From: GAS188 sp963794475
Lineage (GTDB): Bacteria; Pseudomonadota; Alphaproteobacteria; Rhizobiales; Beijerinckiaceae
DNA: 64,000 nt
Direction of reading: 5' to 3'
Assembly: GCA_963794475.1 (NCBI GenBank)
Contig: CAWCDW010000010.1
Span: 744,001-808,000 of the forward strand
Under the pieces are notes generated by a model, which saw nothing but the letters and a program-made list of their open reading frames with translations, had not been told where the DNA came from and made no database searches. This document shows positions 42,969 through 51,485 of this stretch, piece by piece. Made by a program: the position numbers and the translations under genes. Within the stretch, counting starts at the first letter, position 1; each line of letters begins with the position of its first letter.

Positions 42969-43997
42969 TCAGACGCTTTTCGCGCTATCGCCTCCGGTCA
43001 CCTCATATTCGGCGCCGGTGACCATGTTCGCGGCATCGGAGGCGAGAAAGACTGCGACCGGCGAGATGTCGTCAGGCTGAAGCCAGCCGACCTTCAGCGG
43101 CACGGTCGGTGCCCGGACATCCCACGCCTCTTGTGGTGTCGGGTTCTCCGGCGGCTTGCGTCCGGTCTCGGCGATGCTCTCGCTGAGGCGCTTCTCGTAG
43201 CGCGTGAGCGGCGTGTCCACGAGGCCGGGAAGAATGGCGTTCACCGTGACGTTGTGCTCGCCGAACTCCATGGCCGCGGATTTCATGAGGCCGAGGATGC
43301 CCCATTTCGAGGCTGAATAGCTGGACCCATCCTTGGTGCCGTGCTTGCCTTGCATCGATGAGATGAGAATGAAACGGCCTTTGCGGCGGGCCACCATCTT
43401 CGGTGCGAATGCCCGCACCGTGTTCGCCGTGCCGTTCAGGTTGTTGTCGATCACGTCGCGCCAATCCGTCTCCTCCATTTCGAGAAGAGGCTTCCAGCGC
43501 TGGATCGCGGCGTTGGCCACGACGATGTCGATCTTGCCGGAATCGCGCTCGACCTTGTCCGCAACTTCGCGCAGAGCGACGATGTCGCGAATATCCGCTT
43601 TCACGGCTTCGCCGCGGCGGCCGAAGCTTCGAATCTGCCGCACCGTCTCATCCAGCTCTTGCGGGGTCGCGGGTTCGGCATTCGAGGCCGGCGAGACGGG
43701 ACCTGCGATATCGAGCGCGACGACATCGGCGCCGTTCGCGGCAAGTTCGACGGCGATCGCGCGCCCGATCCCGCGCGCCGCGCCGGTCACCACCGCGACC
43801 TTGCCGGTGAGCGAGCTTCCGCGTCCAGGCCTGACGGGACCCGCGCTTTTCTCCGGTCCGGGCTCCGGCATCGGCTGGCCGTCGAGTGTTCGCGGTCCTT
43901 CATCCGTGCGCGATTGCGCGGCCGCATTTCCCGTGACGGCGAAACCCGCTGCCGCGGCGAGCATGAATTTTCGTCGAGCGACCTCGAAAGCTGTCAT
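42969..43997 (-). CDS. Short-chain dehydrogenase/reductase with a Tat signal
   Basis: 342 residues from the ATG at 43997. The N-terminus has a twin-arginine motif and hydrophobic stretch (ARRKFMLAAAAGFAVTGNAA-AQS). A proline-rich linker precedes a complete SDR domain: cofactor motif TGAARGIG, NAAI, catalytic serine in LISSMQGKHG and YSASK. The C-terminus (VAVFLASDAANMVTGAEYEV, TGGDS) is classical. A Tat signal implies export of a folded, cofactor-loaded enzyme. The substrate is unknown. It is divergent from the hydrolase gene. Confidence 0.85.
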   Translation of the reverse strand: MTAFEVARRKFMLAAAAGFAVTGNAAAQSRTDEGPRTLDGQPMPEPGPEKSAGPVRPGRGSSLTGKVAVVTGAARGIGRAIAVELAANGADVVALDIAGPVSPASNAEPATPQELDETVRQIRSFGRRGEAVKADIRDIVALREVADKVERDSGKIDIVVANAAIQRWKPLLEMEETDWRDVIDNNLNGTANTVRAFAPKMVARRKGRFILISSMQGKHGTKDGSSYSASKWGILGLMKSAAMEFGEHNVTVNAILPGLVDTPLTRYEKRLSESIAETGRKPPENPTPQEAWDVRAPTVPLKVGWLQPDDISPVAVFLASDAANMVTGAEYEVTGGDSAKSV

Positions 43998-44172
43998 GGC
44001 AAACCTCAAGGACGGCAGACTTCCTCGGGCAACAACTTTCTTGCGAAGACGAGGTTCCTGTGGGGTGAGCCTTTGATCCGGGACAGATGCGCGGAGCCTC
44101 ACCGACAAATGATTTGCCATTCGCTCAGGTCGCGGCGCATTGCCTATGACGCGACAAGACGGGAGCGCGCGC

Positions 44173-44856
44173 ATGGCCACTTATCTCATTTGCCACGGTG
44201 CCTGGTCAGGCGGGTGGTCCTGGAAAAAGATGCGGCGGCTTTTGAGCGCCGCCGGGCACGAGGTCGTGACGCCGACCTACACGGGGCTCGGCGAGCGCGC
44301 CCACCTCGCCCATGCGATGGTCGATCTCGAGACCCATATTCAGGACGTTTTGAGCGTCGTCGAATACGAAGATCTCGGCGACTTCATCCTCGTCGGCCAC
44401 AGCTATGGGGGGATGGTGGTGACGGGCGTCGCGGATCGCGTGCCGGCCCGTGTTCGCCATCTCGTCTACCTCGATGCCTTCGTCCCGAGCGATGGCCAGT
44501 CGCTCGCGAGCCTCGCCGGGGAGGGTCACCCCGCTGCCCGCGTCGAGAATTGGCTCATCCCGCCCCATCCGCCGTCACCCGACACAGCGCCGGAGGACGT
44601 GGCCTGGGTCACGCCGCGCCGGCGCCATCAGCCGGCGCGCTGCTTCAGCCAGGCGCTTCGCCTGACCGGCGCCACGCCGTCCTTTCCGCGAACCTACATT
44701 CATTGCAGGAAGAAGGTCGGCAACGACGTCTTTCGCCAATTCGCCGATCGCTTCCGCGACGATCCTGCCTGGCGCTTCCACGCCATGGATGCGAGCCACA
44801 GCCCCAATATCACGGAGCCGGATGCTCTGAGCGCGTTGCTGCTTCCGCTGGCCTGA
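44173..44856 (+). CDS. Alpha/beta hydrolase (hydroxynitrile lyase/esterase-like)
   Basis: 227 residues from the ATG at 44173. The oxyanion region is LICHGAWSGGWSW; the nucleophile S77 is in VGHSYGGMV; the last triad residue is the histidine in MDASHSPNI. The layout matches the salicylate-esterase/hydroxynitrile-lyase-like group. The substrate is not predictable. It is divergent from the Tat-SDR gene, with about 175 bp between. Confidence 0.87.
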   Translation: MATYLICHGAWSGGWSWKKMRRLLSAAGHEVVTPTYTGLGERAHLAHAMVDLETHIQDVLSVVEYEDLGDFILVGHSYGGMVVTGVADRVPARVRHLVYLDAFVPSDGQSLASLAGEGHPAARVENWLIPPHPPSPDTAPEDVAWVTPRRRHQPARCFSQALRLTGATPSFPRTYIHCRKKVGNDVFRQFADRFRDDPAWRFHAMDASHSPNITEPDALSALLLPLA

Positions 44857-44923
44857 TTTGCCGGCGCTCGCGCTTCCTCAGGCTTCGAAAAGCGGCCGCA
44901 GATGGCAGCGAAGCCAAGGCCGG

Positions 44924-45394
44924 TCATTCAAGCTGTTTTTCAAAGAAGACGCTCGTCTCAATGTGCTGGTTTGGCATCGCTGCGTAGGGGCCGAACGCAT
45001 ATCGCCGTCGAAACCCCATACGCTCATAGAGATCAATCGCTTCGCGCTGATGAATGCCGGTCTCGAGGCACAAGGTGGCTTTTCCGGACGAACGCGCTTC
45101 GTCCTCGATCCTACGCAGGAGAGCGTTCGCGATTCCCTGACGGCGCGCCGCCGGCCGCGTATACATGCGCTTGACCTCGGCATAGTCATCAAAGATCGCG
45201 ACGCCTCCGCATCCCAGCGCGCCTCCATCGCGCCTCGCTAGGAAGAAACGCAAATTGGGCTGAAAGAGTTGGTCGACCGAAAGGCCATGTCGTTGGTGCG
45301 GCTCGTAGGCGACCCCAAGCACATGGTTCAGCTCGTCGATGAGCGCGCGGACCTCCGGCGTTGCCTCGACAACTTGCTCGATCGTGATGCTCAT
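44924..45394 (-). CDS. GNAT family N-acetyltransferase
   Basis: 156 residues from the ATG at 45394; an ATG four codons upstream is equally possible. The acetyl-CoA-binding motif A is VKRMYTRPAARRQGIANALL, followed by LCLETGIHQREAIDLYERMG and GFRRRYAFGPYA typical of PapA2-like small GNATs. The acceptor is unknown. It follows the ModA-like gene with a 23-bp gap on the same strand and may be in the ligJ operon. Confidence 0.85.
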   Translation of the reverse strand: MSITIEQVVEATPEVRALIDELNHVLGVAYEPHQRHGLSVDQLFQPNLRFFLARRDGGALGCGGVAIFDDYAEVKRMYTRPAARRQGIANALLRRIEDEARSSGKATLCLETGIHQREAIDLYERMGFRRRYAFGPYAAMPNQHIETSVFFEKQLE

Positions 45395-45417
45395 CTTCAA
45401 AACCAATCGCCGGCGGC

Positions 45418-46107
45418 TCAGGCCGCCTCCAGTCCATGCCGGCGCTTGGCCGCGCCCGTCTCGGGCGAGGTGAGAAACCGGATCAGCGCGCGCGCTTCGT
45501 TGGGCTTCGCAGAAAGGCTACAAATCCCGGCCGAGAACAAAGTCTCGCTTTGGATGCCCGCTGGCAATAGCCCCAGCACTTCAACGCCGGGAACGTCGAG
45601 GAGCTCGCTCAACTGCTGAAAGCCGAGGTCCGCTTCGCCTCGCGCCAAAAAGGCGCCGACCGGCACGCCAGGAGGCGCTTGCACGAGGTGTTCCGAGAGC
45701 GCCTCGGCGATACCCCAATGATCCAAGAGCCATTTGAGATGGTCGCCGCTCGGACCGCTCGAGTAGGCGAGTTTGCGCGCCTTCAGCACCGCTTGCTTCA
45801 CGGCCTCCTCGTCATCGACGCGAGGTCGCGCTTCGCCCGAGCGGACCGCGACCGCGACAGAAGAGCGTGCAAAACCCACGCGGCTTCCAGAGACGAGATG
45901 ACCTGAGGCTTCCAACGTCTCCATGGCGTTTTGCGCCAGCACGACGAGGTCGAACGCCTCGCCGGCGCTGATCCGTCGTACCGCCTCCACGCCGCCGATC
46001 GAGGTGATCGCGACCGCGCACCCGCCTTGCCGCTCGTAAGAGGCGCCGAGCTCGGCGAGGATTTGCCGGGTGGCCATCGACGAGATGCCGGTGAGCGTGG
46101 CGGTCAT
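45418..46107 (-). CDS. ModA-like substrate-binding-fold protein without signal peptide
   Basis: 229 residues. The fold of molybdate-binding ModA is recognisable (LAELGASYERQGGCAVAITS, GEAFDLVVLAQNAMETLEAS, SVAVAVRSGEARPRVDDEEA, DLGFQQLSELLDVPGVEVLG). There is no signal peptide, so it should be cytoplasmic. Its start overlaps the ligJ stop by 4 bp. A catalytic or sensing role in the aromatic pathway, rather than transport, seems more likely; this is inference from location and coupling. Confidence 0.8.
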   Translation of the reverse strand: MTATLTGISSMATRQILAELGASYERQGGCAVAITSIGGVEAVRRISAGEAFDLVVLAQNAMETLEASGHLVSGSRVGFARSSVAVAVRSGEARPRVDDEEAVKQAVLKARKLAYSSGPSGDHLKWLLDHWGIAEALSEHLVQAPPGVPVGAFLARGEADLGFQQLSELLDVPGVEVLGLLPAGIQSETLFSAGICSLSAKPNEARALIRFLTSPETGAAKRRHGLEAA

Positions 46108-47132
46108 CGGCCTCGCGCCTTCAGTGCCGCGTCGAGCCGCGGATAGACGCGCCGAGCATTGCCTTCATAGATCTTGTGACGATCCTCGACGCTGAGATTG
46201 AGCGTCCCTTCGATATAGCGCTTCGTGTCGTCGTAATGATGCCCCGTCTCGGGGTCGATACCGCGCACGGCGCCGACCATCTCGCTCGCGAACAGGATGT
46301 TGTCGACGGGGATTACCTTCGTCAGAAGGTCGATGCCCGGCTGGTGATAGACGCACGTGTCGAAGAAGACGTTCTTGAGGAGATGCTCGCGCAACACCGG
46401 CTTCTTCAGCGCTTGCGCGAGCCCGCGGTAGCGTCCCCAATGATAGGGCGCGGCGCCCCCGCCATGCGGGATGATGATGCGCAGTGCCGGAAAATCCTTG
46501 AACAGATCGCCCTCGATGAGCTGCATGACGGCGGTCGTGTCGGCATTGATGTAATGCGCGCCCGTCGTGTGGAAGCAGGCGTTGCAGCTCGTCGACACAT
46601 GGATCATCGCCGGAATGTCGAGCTCCACCATCTTTTCGTAGATCGGGTACCAATGCCGGTCCGTGAGCGGCGGACTTTTCCAAAAGCCGCCGGAGGGATC
46701 GGGGTTCAGGTTGATGGCGACGAAACCGTATTCCCTCACGCATTTTTCGAGCTCGGGGATGCAGGTCTTCGGATCGACGCCCGGGCTCTGCGGCAACATG
46801 GCCGCGCCGATGAAGTTTTCAGGGAAGAGCCTCGATACCCGATGGCAGAGCTCGTTGCAGATCGCGGCCCAGGTGGAGGAGACCGAAAAATCGCCGATGT
46901 GATGCGCCATGAAGCTCGCGCGCGGGCTGAAGATCGTGAGATCGCTGCCGCGTTCGCGCATCAGCCGGAGCTGGTTTTCCTCGATCGAGGATCGCAAATC
47001 CTCGTCGCTGATCTTGAGCTCGGAGACGCGCGGCTTCGCCTTCGGGTCGCCGATGCCGGCGATCTGGCGGTTGCGCCACTCCTCGAGCGCTTTCGGCGCC
47101 GTCGTATAATGGCCGTGGCAGTCGATGATCAT
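46104..47132 (-). CDS. ligJ: 4-oxalomesaconate hydratase
   Basis: 342 residues of the amidohydrolase-2 family, closely resembling LigJ: MIIDCHGHYTTAPKALEEWR, GSDLTIFSPRASFMAHHIGD, AMLPQSPGVDPKTCIPELEK and IPVDNILFASEMVGAVRGID. The metal site is H6/H8 in DCHGHY with later HVSTSCN and PHGGGA histidines. LigJ hydrates 4-oxalomesaconate to 4-carboxy-4-hydroxy-2-oxoadipate in the protocatechuate 4,5-cleavage and gallate routes. Other enzymes of that route (LigAB, LigC, LigI, LigK) are not adjacent. Confidence 0.92.
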   Translation of the reverse strand: MIIDCHGHYTTAPKALEEWRNRQIAGIGDPKAKPRVSELKISDEDLRSSIEENQLRLMRERGSDLTIFSPRASFMAHHIGDFSVSSTWAAICNELCHRVSRLFPENFIGAAMLPQSPGVDPKTCIPELEKCVREYGFVAINLNPDPSGGFWKSPPLTDRHWYPIYEKMVELDIPAMIHVSTSCNACFHTTGAHYINADTTAVMQLIEGDLFKDFPALRIIIPHGGGAAPYHWGRYRGLAQALKKPVLREHLLKNVFFDTCVYHQPGIDLLTKVIPVDNILFASEMVGAVRGIDPETGHHYDDTKRYIEGTLNLSVEDRHKIYEGNARRVYPRLDAALKARGR

Positions 47133-47226
47133 CGAGAGGGTCTCTTTCGGCTGTCATTGAATTCAAAGGTGAGGTTTGCGCAATGGCCGAGCGGCCAGGC
47201 GCATTATGCAGATTGAGGGAGGGGCG

Positions 47227-48231
47227 TCACGGAGCGATCTTCTTCCTTGAACGGCCGCTCTCTTTCTCCTCGAGCTGATGGGGCAGGGGCGGCGTGCCGT
47301 GCGTGTGGAAGCTCTCGATGGTCTTGAGGCCCCAGGCCTGCCCCTTCTTCCGCTCGGCCTCGGACCATCGGATCGGCTTCCAATCAGGCGCGAGCACAAG
47401 GCGTGCGCCGGCATTGGCGACCTCGACGCGGTGCCCGCCAGGCTCGAAGACGTAAAGAAAAAAGGTTTGCTGCACGGCGTGCTTATGCGGTCCGGTTTCG
47501 ATCGGGATGCCGGCTTCGAGAAAGATATCGGCCGCGCGAAGAACATCCTCGCGGCTGTCGAGCGCATAAGTGATGTGGTGGAAGCGCCCTTTCACGCCAT
47601 GCGCCTCCTTCGTATAGGCGAAGTCGTAGCTCTTATTCGTTGCCGTGAGCCACATGCCCGCTTCCTCGCCCGAATCGAGCACGATCTGCTCGGTGAGGCG
47701 AAAGCCGAGATATTCTTGAAAGAACTCTCGATTGGCGCGCACATCCACGGCGAGGCAATTGAAATGATCGAGCCTTCGCACATTGACGCCGCGCGCCGGA
47801 AACCTTTGAGCCTGGTTCTTCAGCGCCGGCCGCAACGCCTGTGGCGCCTCATACCATTGCGTCTCGTAGTAAAGCTCGATGACATGCCCGTCCGGATCGT
47901 GGAAACGATAGGCGGGGCCGTGCCCCAATTCGCCCTCATGCCAGCCGATGCCGGCGCCGCTACCCTCGAGCGCTTGCACGCGCCGTTGCAACGCCTGCGG
48001 GCTGCGCGCCCGAAAGGCCGCATGACCGAGGCCTGAGGTGTGGGAAGTCGTGAGCTGGAGCGAGTAGCGTTCGTAATCGTCGAAGGCACGCAGGTAAACC
48101 GAGTTCCCCTTGCGGCCGCTCTCCGTCATGCCCATCACATCGATGAAGAAGCGCAGGCTCTCCTCGGGCTTCGGCGTAAGAAGCTCGAGATGGCCAAGAT
48201 GCGCGACATCCATCAGAGGTTCTTCGCTCAC
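47227..48231 (-). CDS. Extradiol dioxygenase, catechol 2,3-dioxygenase-like (VOC family)
   Basis: 334 residues with two VOC domains, the second catalytic. Iron ligands by pattern are H156 (RRLDHFNCLAVD), one of H218/H219 (GRFHHITYALDS) and E270 (GGHRVEVANAG), in the usual spacing. It is predicted to cleave a catecholic ring next to the hydroxyls using Fe(II) and oxygen. The lysine/arginine-rich tail is unusual. It lies 94 bp upstream of ligJ on the same strand, suggesting a common aromatic degradation route. Confidence 0.88.
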   Translation of the reverse strand: MSEEPLMDVAHLGHLELLTPKPEESLRFFIDVMGMTESGRKGNSVYLRAFDDYERYSLQLTTSHTSGLGHAAFRARSPQALQRRVQALEGSGAGIGWHEGELGHGPAYRFHDPDGHVIELYYETQWYEAPQALRPALKNQAQRFPARGVNVRRLDHFNCLAVDVRANREFFQEYLGFRLTEQIVLDSGEEAGMWLTATNKSYDFAYTKEAHGVKGRFHHITYALDSREDVLRAADIFLEAGIPIETGPHKHAVQQTFFLYVFEPGGHRVEVANAGARLVLAPDWKPIRWSEAERKKGQAWGLKTIESFHTHGTPPLPHQLEEKESGRSRKKIAP

Positions 48232-48358
48232 GAGTTCACTCCTCGATCGATGAAGCTAAGGGAGCTTCCGGGCCGCGCGCCCGACGACCTTTCCCTTCTA
48301 TCGCATTGCGTCTCGAGCTTCATCAATCCTCGATTTCCATCCCATGGCCGTGCCAACG

Positions 48359-48384
48359 AAAAAGGCCCCGCCGATGGCGGGGCC
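48359..48384 (-). terminator. Rho-independent terminator
   Basis: GGCCCCGCC and GGCGGGGCC form a perfect 9-bp stem with a 3-base loop. On the minus strand it is followed by TTTTT. It lies 24 bp after the stop of the small secreted-protein gene at 48409, so it terminates that message. Confidence 0.85.
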
Positions 48385-48408
48385 TTCGATCTCGCTTTTC
48401 AGAGCCGC

Positions 48409-48669
48409 TTAGAAATCGCTCCATGTGCCGCCATGCCAATAGCCGCGGCCTTCATGCTCGTGCCAGCGGTAATTCTCGCCCTCTTTCCAACGCCAATCAT
48501 CCGGGTGGACCGTGACGTGGAATTCGGGACGATATTGATAGTCGGTCTTGACGTGCCAACAATCGCCTTCCTCATTGCAGACGACGCGTGCGGAGGCGCC
48601 TGTGCTGGTGATCGCCAAGAGGCCAGCCCCGATCACCGTGGCAAAAATCGTTGTGCCAAGCTTTTTCAT
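48409..48669 (-). CDS. Small secreted protein of unknown function
   Basis: 86 residues with a signal peptide (TTIFATVIGAGLLAITSTGASA). The mature part is rich in Trp, His, Tyr and acidic residues: VVCNEEGDCWHVKTDYQYRP, DDWRWKEGENYRWHEHEG and RGYWHGGTWSDF. Similar small proteins are common in this order, but I know no function. Two cysteines could form a disulfide. It is monocistronic, ending at a strong terminator. Confidence 0.82.
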   Translation of the reverse strand: MKKLGTTIFATVIGAGLLAITSTGASARVVCNEEGDCWHVKTDYQYRPEFHVTVHPDDWRWKEGENYRWHEHEGRGYWHGGTWSDF

Positions 48670-48841
48670 CTCGCAGTCTCCCTAATTTCCGATGCACAAG
48701 AACGTGCGATCCAGGGGAGGGTTCCGCCGCGGCCGGGAGGAGGGGCCTTTAGCAAGATCCGTAAAACATTAAATATTTTAGTTGTTTAGGAGAGAAGAGC
48801 GCCAGAACCGATCGATCCGCGCGCCTCGAATGCTATGGCCC

Positions 48842-49999
48842 TTATCCCGAGATGGCGGCTTGCGCCACGAAGCCTTTCTCGGCGGCTCGAGAAAAGCGCG
48901 CGGGATCGACGAGCTTCGCGAAGCTCAGCGCCTCTCCGGGATCGCGCCCGCTGATCAAGGCGGCGACGAGCTCGCCTTGCGCGGGGGAGGTTTGGATGCC
49001 GTAGCCGCCTTGCCCGACGCTCCAGAAGAAGCCTTCGACTTTCGGGTCCCAGCCGATCGCAAGGCTCCGGTCGGGGGTGAAGCTGCGCAAGCCCGCCCAG
49101 CTATGCTCCACGCGCTTGACCTCGATATCGAGCGCCTGCTGCATCCTGTCGACCGCGATCGCGACATCGAGGTCCTCGGGCGCCGCATCATGGGGCGGCA
49201 TATCGGTCTCCTCCGCGGGCGAGACCAGGAGCTTCATGCGGGCTTCGGGCTTGGCGTACCAGCTCGTCACCGCGTCGCTCATCGCGGGCCAATCGGCGAC
49301 CTTCCACGGCGCGGGATCGATGATGAGTGCGGTGCGCCGCTTCGGCTGCAGGCCGAGCGGCCCGACGCCCGCGAGCGCCGCGATCTCATCGCCCCAGGCG
49401 CCCGCCGCGTCGACCACGACGGGCGCGCAAAACACATCGCCACCCGAGACCTCGACGCGCCATTCCCCCGCCCGCCGCTCGATGCGGCCGGCCCGGCTGC
49501 GCAAGGCGAGCTTTCCGCCGAAGGCGCGAAGCTGACGCAAGAAGCCCTGGAGCAGCGCGGCGACATCCATCTCGAACGTGTCGTCCTCGATCGCCGCCGC
49601 CGCCGCATAGCCCGGACGCAGGGCCGGAATGCGCTCTTTGAGCTCGGCGGCCGAAAGCTCGCGCATGTTGCGGCCTTGCGCGAGCATCTTTTGGAATTCC
49701 GGTTCTTGCGCGGGGGTCGCGAGCGTCACCACGGGGCGGCGGCTCATGAGCGGCGTCTCGCTGAAGCCGGGCGGCGGCGCCTCGAAGAATGAGCGCGACA
49801 GCCCCGTCATGGCGCGCACGTCCGTCGGCCCGTAGTTGAGAATCCATAGCGCCGTCGAGCGCCCCGTCGTGTGATAGCCCGCCGCGTCCTCGGCCTCGAC
49901 CAGCGCCACGCGCCGGCCGCCCAGGGCCAGATGCGCGGCTGCCGTCGCCCCGGCGATGCCGGCGCCGATCACCACCACGTCGAACGCATGCATTGTCAT
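48842..49999 (-). CDS. FAD-dependent oxidoreductase, DadA/glycine oxidase family
   Basis: 385 residues from the ATG at 49999. The dinucleotide-binding motif is VVVIGAGIAGATAAAHLALG at about residues 7-26. Family features are AGYHTTGRSTALWILNYGPT, VVVDAAGAWGDEIAALAGVG, the second FAD block ERSLAIGWDP-like DRSLAIGWDPKVEGFFWSVG and GQGGYGIQTSPAQGELVAAL. Members oxidise D- or N-methyl amino acids. The specific substrate is unclear. No ribosome-binding site is evident. It is monocistronic. Confidence 0.88.
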   Translation of the reverse strand: MTMHAFDVVVIGAGIAGATAAAHLALGGRRVALVEAEDAAGYHTTGRSTALWILNYGPTDVRAMTGLSRSFFEAPPPGFSETPLMSRRPVVTLATPAQEPEFQKMLAQGRNMRELSAAELKERIPALRPGYAAAAAIEDDTFEMDVAALLQGFLRQLRAFGGKLALRSRAGRIERRAGEWRVEVSGGDVFCAPVVVDAAGAWGDEIAALAGVGPLGLQPKRRTALIIDPAPWKVADWPAMSDAVTSWYAKPEARMKLLVSPAEETDMPPHDAAPEDLDVAIAVDRMQQALDIEVKRVEHSWAGLRSFTPDRSLAIGWDPKVEGFFWSVGQGGYGIQTSPAQGELVAALISGRDPGEALSFAKLVDPARFSRAAEKGFVAQAAISG

Positions 50000-50387
50000 A
50001 AAGCGAAGCGTATCTCGCGCGCCGCCGGGCTTTGCAAGCTTTCTGGTGATCTGTCCGGAAGCGGTCCGCAATCCTCGCAAGGCGTAAAACGCGAGGCCGG
50101 GCAGCAGCAAATTCCTCGCACTGTCCTCCCGTTGTGCGTCTCGTCGCATAAAGTCTTAAAATGATGCGGGTAAATGTCGCGAGGCAAACCAAATTTTGAT
50201 CACAACGCTGGTGATTCAATACGATGATCCAAGGAAAGGCCATGATAAATGGAAAAAATTGTGCTTGATATTATCTGCCGCGATCAAAATAAAAGGCAAT
50301 GAAGTATGACGAAATCTCGGTAGACTTTTGTCAAAAATTGAAATTTACTAAGGCCGTGAGGCAAAGGGAGCGTGGGCATAGCGTGAC
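50000..50387. other. AT-rich intergenic region
   Basis: 388 bp without a convincing gene. The stretch 50150-50345 is strikingly AT-rich against the surrounding high-GC sequence and holds runs such as GGAAAAAATTG and CAAAATAAAAGG. It probably includes the promoter of the small gene at 50388. I see no defined FNR, Fur or sigma-70 site and no RNA gene I can support. Confidence 0.5.
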
Positions 50388-50630
50388 ATGGCTACGTTTA
50401 ACAAGTTCGGGGTGATCCCCGTTTTTCGCGGCCTCGACGGTTCGTTGGCCGTGCAAAAAGAGGTCGCATTCCCATCCGAGGAAGATGCCAAGCGCGCCGG
50501 TCAGGTGTTCGCGGAGGTGCTGGGGGGAGCGGTGGCCTTCCGCCGCATGAACGATCCGGAAACCGGCACGATCGGCAACGGCTTTATCATCGGACGCTAC
50601 GGGGTCATGGCGGAGAAGCCGGCACCCTGA
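50388..50630 (+). CDS. Small protein of unknown function
   Basis: 80 residues: starts MATFNKFGVIPVFRGLDGSL and contains KEVAFPSEEDAKRAGQVFAE and NGFIIGRYGVM. Third-position GC matches the genome, which supports coding. No signal peptide or membrane segment is present. The family is not recognised. It is preceded by the AT-rich intergenic region and convergent with livF. Confidence 0.65.
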   Translation: MATFNKFGVIPVFRGLDGSLAVQKEVAFPSEEDAKRAGQVFAEVLGGAVAFRRMNDPETGTIGNGFIIGRYGVMAEKPAP

Positions 50631-50733
50631 GGAAGGGCTTGGACCGGGCAAAGCGCGGGGTTTCGGGGACACCCGCGAGCGCGCGGCCCTGTGCCGTCGG
50701 ACGCCGCACCCGCGTCAATCCGGCGCACGGTCG

Positions 50734-51441
50734 TCAGCCCAGATAGGCGCGCTGCACCTTCTCGTCGTCGATCAGCTCCGGGCCGCGGCCTGAGAGCACC
50801 ACGCGGCCGCTTTCCAGCACATAGGCGCGATCGGCAATGCTGAGCGCCAGCAATGCGTTCTGCTCCACGAGAAGGATGGTGACGCCCTGTTGGTTGATCG
50901 TGCGGATCGTCTCGAACACATGCTCGACCATGACCGGGGACAGCCCCATGCTCGGCTCATCCATCAGGAGCACGCGCGGTCGCGCCATCAAGGCGCGGGC
51001 GGTGGCGACCATCTGCTGCTCGCCGCCCGAGAGCGTCCCCGCTACCTGCTTCAATCGCTCGTGCAGGCGCGGAAACAGCTCGAGCACGCGTGCCCTGTCC
51101 TCGGCGACGGCGCGACGGTCGTGGCGCGCGAACGCCCCCATCTGCAGGTTTTCATCGACCGTAAGGCGAGCGAAGATGCGCCGGCCCTCCGGCACCTGCA
51201 TGACGCCGAGCGATGCGATGTCATGCGGGGCGATGTGCGCCAGGCTCTCGCCTCCCAAACGGATCTCGCCGGCGCGCGGATGAAGGATGCCGCTCACCGC
51301 CTTCAACGTGGTGGTCTTTCCGGCGCCGTTCGCGCCGATCAAGGTCACGATCTGTTTTTCTTCCACGGCGAGCGAGACGCCCTTCAGCGCCTCGATGTTG
51401 TCGTAGTAGACGTGGATGTCGTCGATTTCGAGCAACGCCAT
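50734..51441 (-). CDS. livF: Branched-chain amino acid ABC transporter ATP-binding protein
   Basis: 235 residues. Walker A is GANGAGKTTTL, the signature is LSGGEQQMVATARALMA and Walker B is VLLMDEPSMGLSP. The early IDDIHVYYDNIEALKGVSLA and the central PEGRRIFARLTVDENLQMGA are typical of LivF. It is the distal gene of the SBP-livH-livM-livG-livF operon; the gap to livG is 44 bp, the largest within the transporter genes themselves. Confidence 0.94.
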   Translation of the reverse strand: MALLEIDDIHVYYDNIEALKGVSLAVEEKQIVTLIGANGAGKTTTLKAVSGILHPRAGEIRLGGESLAHIAPHDIASLGVMQVPEGRRIFARLTVDENLQMGAFARHDRRAVAEDRARVLELFPRLHERLKQVAGTLSGGEQQMVATARALMARPRVLLMDEPSMGLSPVMVEHVFETIRTINQQGVTILLVEQNALLALSIADRAYVLESGRVVLSGRGPELIDDEKVQRAYLG

Positions 51442-51485
51442 TGCGCCTCGCTATACGGTTGTGCCCCGTGACCTTGTGGCGGAGC

